Shown here piece by piece: positions 34,656 through 45,400 of a stretch of DNA of 64,000 bases. The notes below the pieces were generated by a model, which was not told the DNA's origin, did no database searches, and was given only the letters and a program-made list of their open reading frames with translations. A program made the translations under genes and the position numbers. Source of the DNA: Holothuria scabra. Taxonomy: Eukaryota > Echinodermata > Holothuroidea > Aspidochirotida > Holothuriidae. The stretch is from contig CM074180.1 of the NCBI GenBank assembly GCA_037179385.1, positions 27,943,455-28,007,454 on the forward strand, in the 5' to 3' direction. Each line of letters opens with the position of its first letter. Position 1 is the stretch's first letter.

Positions 34656-34861
34656 AACTGAGTGCACAGAGCAAGTCTTTCCCGATTGGGACCAGCTCCC
34701 AAGGTTTAAGCATGTTTCTGAGCCAAAATTAAGCCTCAAGGGGTATATTCTGGTTCAAAATCCAGTGCAATGATTTCAAATGATTTTGATAAATAAGTCT
34801 ATTCTGTTGGCATGATACATGTATACATATGATAGTGTAACTGTGCCAAATGTGTTTTACA

Positions 34862-34906
34862 CATAGGTTGGAAAGTGGGCTGTAAAACTGTATCTAACTA
34901 ACTTAC
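34862..34906 (+). mobile_element. SINE 3' end fragment
   Basis: ATAGGTTGGAAAGTGGGCTG and TAAAACTGTATCTAACTAAC match the 3' part of the 45190 SINE. Confidence 0.5.
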
Positions 34907-35215
34907 TACACATAGGCGTAATGTGCATCTTTTCTAGTAAAAATGTGCTCACAGTGACTGAGTGAGTATATACTGCTGACTAAGACATGCTTTAACAGGT
35001 TGGAATAGTGTATGCAAGCAACTTAATCCAAAGCCTATGCGTGATGACTACACAGTGTCATGGTGGTATGATGCTAGTGGACCAGTGGGTAGCATAGATT
35101 AGCCACTACATAAGCTTGCACTGCACTAAAAAGTTTCCATTACAGGAACTGTTCAAACTGTTTGAATGATTAATATGAAGCACTTTGCTTAGAAAACCCA
35201 TGTCAGGCCACTGTA

Positions 35216-35305
35216 CTTTGGGACCGGGTGGGGGGGGGGGGGGCAGGGAGGCAAAGATTCTTACTGGGGGCAGAGGCCCCCCTTGCCCCTTGCTTGTGCC
35301 ACTAC
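35216..35305. repeat. G/C-rich element terminus remnant
   Basis: A G tract (35229-35244), then GGGGGCAGAGGCCCCCC and TTGTGCCACTA, resembling the right end of G-rich hAT-like elements. Confidence 0.35.
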
Positions 35306-36597
35306 TATCATTAGATAACCCATCATGAGCTGGGTTGAGTTCAAAAGTCATCAGGTTTGAAATAGTTTTTGTATCTCATTATTTCAGGCGTAACTTCAAA
35401 GTTACTCATGTTTCATGTTTCATTTGAAAACAATCCAGAGTGTTACATTTCCTATTTTGTAATGTCACTGCATTAATTGGTTGCAATAGATTTTTTGTTC
35501 AGTGCTGTGATTGTCTATTCATCTAACAATTCACCGCATACAATTTATACTTCACTTTTTGTAGCTTTTGTACTAATTAACTGATGAGCCAATCATCATT
35601 AAGTACTTGGGATTTTATTTGCATATCCCCTCTTAAATATTTTTGTTCATTTAGTTTGGAAAGATGGATGTAGGCATCTAAGATTGGGAGTGAGCATGTC
35701 TCCCGTTCAACAAAACAGGTTAATTTTGAGCTTTATATTCTCAATATTACTAGCAAGAAGTGGTGTGGGAAATTAGCAGCAAACTAGTGAAGACTTGAGT
35801 TATGTATTCAGAATTTATGGCAATGTATTATTCAACTTTGTGTCTTCAAGCCATTATTTCATAATTTGCCTTTCTTGCCCCTGTCATCAATGTTTTGTAT
35901 TAATTGACAGTATGTACCAGCATCTGGTATCTTCACAATAAAGGCTTGAAGAGGAGGGAATTGAGAAAAAGCAACAATTACAACTTATATGATTCATTTT
36001 CATGTTTGCTGGACTCTGAAAGGAATAAGCTTGAATTACAAGATTTTTTGAAAAATAAAATTTGCACTTAGCAACAACAATGAAATTGTACTTTTTTGAA
36101 ATTTCTGGCCATCCTGCATCCAAGGCCAATTCCCTTGTGTCATATTGCAAGGAAGTCATCTCTTATGGATCGAGTTGTCATTGAAATTAGTAATTACCTA
36201 TTGGAAATAGTGTATGAGATTTGTCCCCCATTAGAAAGAAGCAAATTCATTCCAGCTCGGCTTTTGTCTGGAAATTTGCTTTAACTCAGTAACCCAAGTA
36301 AGGTTATTTGATAAATTGATTCGCTTCATTCATTACATGGCAATAACCAAAAGGAGGAGGGGAGACCTAGGGCAGAGGGGCTTGCTTATTTTGCTAGCCT
36401 TTTCTCAGTGAAGTCCAGTGATGTGTTTGAAATACCACCAACCATTAGGTAGTTTGTCCCATGCCGTGGAGAAGTTTTTACCACTATCAATAAACCTAGT
36501 ACTGAATGTGCCACTGACTTTCTGATACAAACATTACATTTCTTTAACTAATGATCTGTCCGTTGCTGATCCAACAAAAAGATAAAGATGCATTTTT

Positions 36598-36960
36598 AGC
36601 TCAAACCAGCTCAAAGAGCTGTTTGAGCTAATGTGATCTTTCGTCATCACTCTGTCTATCCGTCTATCTATCATGTCTGTTCACAATTGCCTTTAGTGCT
36701 CTGAGGGACACATTTGTCGACCAGTTGTAACAAAACTTGGATACATCGGTCATTGGACTTAGGGCTCCATGTTGTGTTCAAAAAGTTGAGGTCAAAGGTC
36801 ATCTAGGGGTCATTAGTGGCTGTTTTGTGAATATTTTTGGAAGTGCCACTTCTCCCACAAATAGTGTTCGATGTCCTTGAAAGTTGGCTGTAATATTCCT
36901 CTGGGAGTGTTTGTTGAATCTTGTACTTTTCTTGTTTATCTGCATCATTCGAGGTCATGG
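36598..36960. repeat. Dispersed repeat with single DR1-type word
   Basis: It begins TAGCTCAAACCAGCTCAAAG, then CTGTCTATCCGTCTATC, CAAAACTTGGATAC and GAGGTCAAAGGTCATCTAGG. Layout resembles one unit of the 46 kb satellite family with a different leader. Confidence 0.55.
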
Positions 36961-37146
36961 AGGTCAGGGGTGTAAATATTTTGAGATGCTATTTTCTCCT
37001 AGATGCATTGCAAACTTGTTCTCAAAATTGTTCAGAAGTGGGTGGCTGGCATGTGCTGGCTGATTACAATTTTTTTGTCTGTTTTTGGATAAATAATAAT
37101 TTTGACACCTTTCTGACCAATTTTGTTCCACTCCTCTATTACTGCG

Positions 37147-37556
37147 GACTCATGTACCCTCCGCTCGAGGTAACACCATGTTACCTCGCGCACGAGTAAC
37201 GTGGGAACGCGGGTTAACTTGGGGTCGGTGTTTAAATTTCGATCCACCTCGGAACGCAGGGTTCTGTGGTTTTAAACACCGTGTTTGTGGTAATAAATCA
37301 AGATATCAAGTGTTTAAGCTGCTTAATTCCAGGTTGAATGTGTGCATGTTCAGTAGTAGTGACTGATTCTTACTTCTTGTTTATCAACAGTGGCCAAATT
37401 TCGCGCGAAATATTTGACCTTGTTACTGTGGTAGTACAACCCAATCAAACTAACACGGGGTGCGTGGGATCACACGCTGAAAAACGCGGTGTTAACTTGC
37501 AGTTTTGTACTTTTGTAAACACTGGGTAACACCAGCCATCGTGGGGTACGTGAGAC
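37147..37556. mobile_element. MITE-like element with imperfect inverted ends
   Basis: ACTCATGTACCC on the left and GGGTACGTGAG on the right are near-complementary. The interior has subrepeats around GTTAACTTGGGGT and GTGTTAACTTGCAG and is CpG-richer than its flanks. Confidence 0.45.
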
Positions 37557-39100
37557 CAAGCCTTATTTCTACCAGTAATTATCACAAATTCAGTGTTTCC
37601 AATTGAACTTAACTCCCTTTAAAACTGTCTGGCCTGGGTGCAAGATTGTCAATCATGTGAGGTTGATTAGGTTAGTGGAAACAGATCTTGTTTGATGAGA
37701 ACGGTTTTATTGTGATTGCATGCAGGGGCTTTGTTGACATACTCTACTTCAGGAGGAAGCTACACCTAAGAGAAAGGTAATCATTCGAAAAAATATTAAG
37801 TTCCTTGTCATTTTACCTGGGAGAAAATAAAACATTCTAAATTGTGGGTACATCTGTTCAAGAAATAGCCATTTATGACAAGTACAGTCCCTGTACCCAT
37901 TGCATGGGGAGTGATTTTCTTGGCAATGGGAAGTCATCACTGTGCACTAATTCAATAGGTTTGAGCCATCAGCACTGATGGTGCTCTAATTCAAAAGTCT
38001 TATCTTATCCCCACAGTTTGATCCTTGAATTGCTAATGCACCTACCAACTTACTTGCTTTAATAAAAGTTGAAGTACAGACCGTTGGCATCAAAAGATTT
38101 GGGCAGGGTGCAGAAGTCCCTAGTCAAATGCTTTGCCCCTTCTTGCCCCCCTCACCCCTCCTTACCTCCCTGCCCCCTCCAAGTGAAATTTGACAGTAAA
38201 AACTATTAGGTAATACATGTAAAAACACAAAAATTTTACAAACTCATTATGAAAGTATTGATTTCAGTTGTATAGAAAAGGGTCGCGCCATTCTGTGGTA
38301 ATTAAGGGCCCATGCTGCTAGAATTGAATCGGACAATTTCGCCAATGTTACCCGAGAAAATGGTGTTTTCTCGGGTGAAGCTTGGTTCTGTAATTGCATG
38401 CGGCAACTACGTATATAACCAGTTGCTGCTCTGTTGAGCAAATAGTCTCTGAAGGGGACAAATGCCTTTAACTTTATTGATCTCAAGATACCTGAACAGG
38501 AAGTTCTCTGATAGAATCTGTATTATTAGTTGCCAGCTTGAGATGACGAAAACTGGCTATTCGCTTCTAGCGTCATGCACTGATTTCTGGCAATCTGAGA
38601 GGCAATTTACCCAAAATTACTCTGTACCCTAAATGCCAACTGCTGGTGTTCCTTTAATATGGTGACATTTCTCAGTTTTATTTGCCACACTTCTCAATGA
38701 CATGGCCTTCTCAGTGATCCTCGAATGAAAAAGTCTGGTTAAGTCGGTGAAGTTGGATTCTGCGTGGTGGGCGGGGATGCCAAAGACCTGTTTTTGGATG
38801 CAATAAAGGGAAGCAAGAAAATGGTTGAGTGATTTAAATGTATTGTCAAAAATATCCCCATCAAAGTGTCTCTCTGTCTCAAAATAAAAGAAGTCTATAA
38901 AAAATGTGAGATATCAATACCTAGCCCGGCCTTCTTTTTGTTATGTTATATCATATTAGTATCTTTGGTTGCTCAAGAATTCTATCAAGGAATTCATAAT
39001 TCATAATGATGGTAGCTACAATCTACCGTAGCTATAAGTGTGTCACCTCCATAGCAGGTGATAAGGTGTTGAATGTGTACTTTATTACTGTGGATGTACA
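37557..39100. other. No gene seen upstream of NSL1
   Basis: It contains a C-rich tract (38140-38180) probably derived from a G-rich element end. No exon could be supported. Confidence 0.5.
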
Positions 39101-39143
39101 CTGTTTCCCGTTGTTTTATGTCGTTCGCCAAGAAGGCTAAACA

Positions 39144-39151
39144 TTTGGCGG
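39144..39151 (+). promoter_or_regulatory. E2F-like word upstream of the NSL1-type start
   Basis: TTTGGCGG lies 126 bp before the start codon, in the expected promoter area. E2F control is common for kinetochore genes in animals. A single word is weak evidence. Confidence 0.25.
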
Positions 39152-39276
39152 TATTTTGATTGCTCAATCTCCCATGGATCAGAATTGGATGCTACAGAGT
39201 ACGAGTACAGCCTAGTGAAGTGCGTGCATGAACGTCGTTATCAACCGTAGGCAAACGGACTACTTCAACAAAAAAC

Positions 39277-39417
39277 ATGGCAGAAAATGTCGAGACAGAC
39301 AGAGTGAAAATATCTTGTCGTAGCAGAACTGGCATTGAAAAGGCGAATAAAGCCGTACATCCTCAAAAGTTTGCTGATTCCGATATCGATGACCGTTTAT
39401 GTCGCAGGTTTGCAGAG
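39277..39417 (+). CDS. NSL1-type exon 1
   Basis: AAACATGGCAG is a good start context. It encodes MAENVETDRVKISCRS to RRFAE (47 codons). The donor is GAG/GTAAAA at 39418, phase 0. A competing donor at CGCAG/GTTTGC would leave phase 2 and does not fit exon 2. Confidence 0.82.
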
Positions 39418-42400
39418 GTAAAATTGAGCCAATCCCGTACGTTAACGTTTATGGCCTAGGCCTAGGCCTAGGCTAGGCGCGGCCTGGCCCGTACTGTACT
39501 GTAAATGAAGGACTAGCCTAGGTCTAGGCCTAAGTTTGGAGGCTAGCACTTGTCTGTTACTAGGAAACATAATCCCAGAATTTTTAAGTATAACATAACA
39601 TAACATTACAGGTTGAAGGGCAAAGGAGGGCCAAGGCCCCATAAGATGCCCTGAAGTCCAAGCCCTAATCAAAAGTCAAACCACCAAAGCTTGACAACAG
39701 CCCCAAACAATCAGATTCTACCACAGCCTTGGAAAAACCTGTCAATGTTAACCTTAAAGCAGTGAACTGAGGGGGAGTTAACTACCCAATCTGGTAGACA
39801 ATTCCACTCGTTGACAACTCTATGGGAGAAACTAAACTTCCTAATGTCAAGCCTTGCAAAAGGCTTTTCAAGCTTTTTACAATGCCCACGCACCCGAGAA
39901 TTACCTTGAACCCTTAAATAACTACAAGTCAGATTCAGAAGGGGATTCCTTTCACAAAGGAACTTGAAAACCTGGAGTATGTCTCCCCTAATCCTTCTCA
40001 GCTCCAAGGTGGTAAGCCCAAGATGTTTAAGCCTAGCATGATAAGGCAAATTTCTCACCTCAGGAATGAGGTGAGTGGCTCTCCTCTGAACCTGCTCTAA
40101 AAGAAACTTGTCCTTTTCATAGAAGGGACTCCAAGCCTGAGCTGCATAGTCAAGATGGGGTCTTACCAACTGCTTATACAAATTAAGCACAATATCCTTA
40201 CTAAAATTGATGAAATTCCTCTTGATCAATCCAAGCACTCTATTAGCCTTTACAGCAGTAGCTGCACACTGCCTTGATGACTTTAAATCCCCAGTAATTA
40301 CAACACCCAGATCTTTCTCAGAGGTGACATTACTCAAAACACAACCATTCATGTTATAATCATAGCTAAAACTTTTGGGACCAAAATGAAGGACCTTACA
40401 CTTATCTGCAGTAAAAGACATTTGCCAGGTCTGAGACCAAGAAAATAACCTATCCAGATCTTTCTGCAGCAGTAAGGCATCATCCAAAATGCTAATCTTC
40501 CTATAAAGCTTAGTATCATCTGCAAACTTACTTATACGAGATGTAAGAGAACTATCAATATCATTGATGAAAATTAAGAAAAGAAGTGGGCCAAGGACAG
40601 AACCCTGCAGTACTCCACTTGTGACTTCTTTCCAAGAGGAGAAGTTACCATTGACAGCAACTCTCTGAGATCTACCATGAAGCCACGAATTTATCCAATC
40701 AGCACAGTATACTCTCCATGGGGCTAATCTGACGAGGGTGGACTCTATTAAGTACTTGGGGGTGACCATTACTAAAAATCTCAACGGGTAGCCTAGGCTA
40801 ATCACATTCAGTCTGTTTGTAATAAAGGAAACAAGGTCCTAGGCCTAGGAACCACTCTTTTTTTTCTAATCTAAGGCTACATCATACATGACGTGTGCGG
40901 CTAGGTTACTCGACGTTTGGTCTACCCCCGAAAATAAAACGATATTCTGGGTGTCACATGACCAATGAAGATACAAAATCTGCCTTCGTTATCTCCGAAA
41001 ATACAAAATCAAGACACCAAATGACGTGATTTGGTGTTTTCAGAGATAGTGAAGGCACATTTGGCGTCTTCGTTGATCACATGACACCCGGAATATTGTT
41101 TCATTTTCAGGGGGTAGACCAAACGGCATGCATAATGAAGAAAGTTAAATTGGCAGCCTACAAAGGCTTGCTTAGGCCTTTGTTACAGTATGCTTGTTCC
41201 GTTTGGGATCCAAATCACTAAATCAGGCGTCACTTCTAGATTTCAGCAAGGCTAACTTTATTCGTGCTAAGGAGCTTTTAACCATAGATTGGGCAGCCCG
41301 TTTGTCTCACTTGGGCCCTGCTGAGGCATGGAGTGTTTTCCAGGATTTTGTTTCTGACACAACAAAGTTGTGTATCCCACTTAAGAAAGCTGCGGTTAAA
41401 AATAGGCCAATTTGGATTTCTAGAGAAGTTCTTAGAGCAACTAGGAAGAAACGTAAGTGTTGGCGTCGCTATAGGGCCAGTAAAAGTCCAGAAAACTTAG
41501 CAGCTTACAAGAAGCAGGAATTCTTAGTTAAAAATTTGGTAAATGGAACTAAAACTAGGTTTGAAAAGCAGTTGGCCAAGGAGGTTAAGATAAACCCCAA
41601 AACTTTTCATGCTTATGTGAGGTCTAAGCAGAAGTTTTAGGAGGGTGTGGGGCCTCTCAAAGGTGATGATAATACTTTGGTTAGTGACCATCAGGATATG
41701 GCTAAATTGTTAAATGACTATTTTGTATCTGTTTTTAGTGAGGAATCATCTTTGTTAGGGACTTGTAAGGGTTCTGATGTCTCTTCTTCAATCAGTTATG
41801 TCATTTTCTCAGAGGAACAAGTTTGTAAAAAGTTAAAGAGTTTGAAAGCTAGTAAGGCCCCTGGGCCAGATGGGGTCCACCCAGCCATTTTACGTGAATG
41901 CTCTGAGATTTTGTCAGTTCCTCTTTCCATCATTTTTCAGAAGTGTCTGGATTCGAGTTTTGTTCCTACTGACTGGCGGGTAGCAAATGTTACTCCAATT
42001 TTTAAGAAGGGGGATCGAAGTAATCCTTGCAATTACAGGCCTGTCAGTTTAACCAGTGTTGTGTGCAAAGTTATGGAATCTTTGATTAAGGATAGTTTAC
42101 TTGAGTATCTTTTAGATTACGAGTTAACTTAATCTGTCACAGCATGGTTTCCTGCCAAGCAGATCTTGTGTTACTAACTTACTGAGCTTTCTTGAAGATG
42201 TCTCTTCATCTCTTGATTCTGGGTATGGCGTTGATGTCATTTACCTTGACTTTTCAAAGGCTTTTGATAAAGTTCCATTAGGTAGGCTAATGGTTAAACT
42301 GCAGAGGTTAGGGGTTCAGGGCAATTGTGCTGATTGGATAAATTCGTGGCTTCATGGTAGATCTCAGAGAGTTGCTGTCAATGGTAACTTCTCCTCTTGG

Positions 42401-45400
42401 AAAGAAGTCACAAGTGGAGTACTGCAGGGTTCTGTCCTTGGCCCACTTCTTTTCTTAATTTTCATCAATGATATTGATAGTTCTCTTACATCTCGTATAA
42501 GTAAGTTTGCAGATGATACTAAGCTTTATAGGAAGATTAGCATTTTGGATGATGCCTTACTGCTGCAGAAAGATCTGGATAGGTTATTTTCTTGGTCTCA
42601 GACCTGGCAAATGTCTTTTAATGCAGATAAGTGTAAGGTCCTTCATTTTGGTCCCAAAAGTTTTAGCTATAATTATAACATGAATGGTTGTGTTTTAAGT
42701 AATGTCACCTCTGAGAAAGATCTGGGTGTTGTAATTACTGGGGATTTAAAGTCATCAAGGCAGTGTGCAACTACTGCTGTAAAGGCTAATAGAGTGCTTG
42801 GATTGATCAAGAGGAATTTCATCAATTTTAGTAAGGATATTGTACTTAATTTGTATAAGCAGTTGGTAAGACCCCATCTTGACTATGCAGCTCAGGCTTG
42901 GAGTCCCTTCTATGAAAAGGACAAGTTTCTTTTAGAGCAGGTTCAGAGGAGAGCCACTCACCTCATTCCTGAGGTGAGAAATTTGCCTTATCATGCTAGG
43001 CTTAAACATCTTGGGCTTACCACCTTGGAGCTGAGAAGGATTAGGGGAGACATGCTCCAGGTTTTCAAGTTCCTTTGTGAAAGGAATCCCCTTCTGACTT
43101 GTAGTTATTTAAGGGTTCAAAGTAATTCTCGGGTGCGTGGGCATTGTAAAAAGCTTGAAAAGCCTTTTGCAAGGCTTGACATTAGGAAGTTTAGTTTCTC
43201 CCATAGAGTTGTCAACGAGTGGAATTGTCTACCAGATTGGGTAGTTAACTCCCCCTCAGTTCACTGCTTTAAGGTTAACATTGACAGGTTTTTCCATGGC
43301 TGTGGTAGAATCTGATTGTTTGGGGCTGTTGTCAAGCTTTGGTGGTTTGACTTTTGATTAGGGCTTGGACTTCAGGGCATCTTATGGGGCCTTGGCCCTC
43401 CTTTGCCCTTCAACCTGTTATGTTATGTTATGTTACTTCAAGATAAACTTAAGGGAGTACAAAGAAGATCTGCTCGGTTTATAGCCAATGAGTAACATAC
43501 TCTCGTGAAGTTAGTTCGATGTCTACCCTTTTGAAAGATCTTGGTCTTGGGACTCTATCCGATCGACGTAGGTGTTATAAGCTCCTGATCCTAGCTAAAG
43601 GTATCTACGGTAAAGCATATCTCTTTGTCTGGTCTTTGTAAATCAACTCGTTTAACTCGTAATATGCATGTTATGCACTTCTGCCCCCCCTCCCATGCTA
43701 GGACAAATTGCTTTAAATAGTTTTATCCCAAACACAATCCGGGATTGGAATGGCCTTCCTAGCAGCCTTGTCGAGGGGATCATTTGTCACCCTAAGCCCG
43801 TGGACTTTATCATCAATTCACTGAGGGCTTGACCGACTGCGTGGCGCATTTGTGGTGTACTATTGTCCTTAGCTGGATGTTTCACCATACTTTGCAAGAA
43901 GAAGAAGAATAGTTCAGTAAAAGACTGTGGTCGTTCACTCTACTCCCAGTCACCACAGTACTAGGCCTAACGGCCTAATCAGTATACACACTTACACAGA
44001 TCTTTATCATTATAAAAAAAACATTATTAGCTTTAGCCTATTACAATCATTTTCGCTCAATACAATTAACATGAAGAATTAAAATGTGACTAGCCTAAGC
44101 AATAATTTCGGTATTTAACAGGGACTTCAATCTGATACCTTGTTTAAAGAATATTCTAAGGCATACTCTGAGAAACAATGACCACAGACCAAGGGACATT
44201 CTGCTGCTTTGAAAATAGATCAACCACAGGCTTCTGTGACAATAACTCCATACTGCACATGCAATTTATTAGGTGCTGAAAATTCTTTGAATGTTTGGCT
44301 GCCTTATACAGTATGCCCTAACCAAAAACAGGGCTGTGTGTTCGTTACATAGCCTAGGCTCATTCCTTTCACAACATAGCCCTTGCACGGATACACTTCG
44401 CAACCGTAGTCACTAGCCAGGATGCCTGTGGAACATCACCTCTTGCGTCCCCAAATAACAAAATATTCTCACCAAACTTCACACAGATGATCTCTGGCAC
44501 CGCATTTACCTTTCCACAAAAGATGTTTACAAAGTTTCATCAAAGAATGGCCGAATTTTCACTACCAATTTTGACCGTAACAGTAAGTCAATGCATCATG
44601 TTTTCAAGGATCGACAAAGTTCTGCTCTCAGTAGTGAAGTGTATATTATTTGGAATACCGCGTAGACTCAAGGGACTACTGTTGTGAAGTGTATCCACGC
44701 AAGGCCTGTGTTGTGAGAGGGACGAACACACAGCCCTGTTCGAGGGCTAAGTAGGCCCATGCCAGTGCACTGTATACTGTTCACTTAAACTATTGTATAG
44801 AGAAGTACAGTATTTAAAATTGCAAAGTTGGCACAGAAAGTTTCAAAAACCTAGAGACACTTATTATTTCCACATTACTATGAACATTGGTGTTCACTGT
44901 TTTAGTCCAGTGGTAGTTATTCCTTTTGTCCATTTTAGCTCATACCAGACATACTGATATGGACCCTACTTTATGGCTCATTTTATGATGTCCTACAAAT
45001 TTTCTTCTTTCTCAATTTTGATGGTTTGTCTTAATTATACTCAGGTAGTGGGGTCTTTGGTGTGTGCACAATCATAATAAAGATAGCACAGAACATTTTT
45101 TGGGACATTCTTAAAGCTACCCTCTAGGTGTTCCAGATTTGTAGTCATGTGACTCATGTGTCATTTGTAAAAGTGAAGACAACGTAAGAACCCTTAATTG
45201 ACTGTCTGCATGGTAAAGTGGTTAGAGTATCAGACTTGCAGTCTGGAGGTCAGGAGTTGGAGTTCTTACCAGGTAACAGGTAATACTGAAGACTTAAAAA
45301 ATGGACCCTACTGCCATGTTGTGCTTGATGCTCAGCATATAAAAGCCAGTGAGCCACAGTTCTGGAAAAATGGCTGTGGCAGGCTGGATGTAAACCAATT

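Larger units (their letters stand above)
39550..43908 (+). mobile_element. Old LINE fragment split by three later insertions
   Basis: The plus-strand pieces join as one protein segment. 39550-39592 reads SVTRKHNPRIFKY. 40706-40860 reads TLHGANLTRVDSIKYLGVTI, then HIQSVCNKGNKVLG. 41126-41217 reads KLAAYKGLLRPLLQYACSVW. 43438-43830 reads KGVQRRSARFIANE, then LLKDLGLGTLSDRRR and IPNTIRDWNGLPSSL. This is the C-terminal part of a CR1/L2-like reverse transcriptase. The 3' end has an AAG run near 43898. The inserts are at 39593-40705, about 40861-41125 and 41218-43437. Confidence 0.75.

Noticed and set aside
39418..39459. Read-through of NSL1-type exon 1 to a stop at 39459
   Set aside because: Phase 0 joining to exon 2 continues the family sequence; read-through gives only a 60-residue peptide running into a TAGGCC-rich repeat.
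45204..45277. Functional tRNA gene (anticodon TGC)
   Set aside because: The anticodon arm is good, but the B box and acceptor stem are poor and SINE sequence follows directly.
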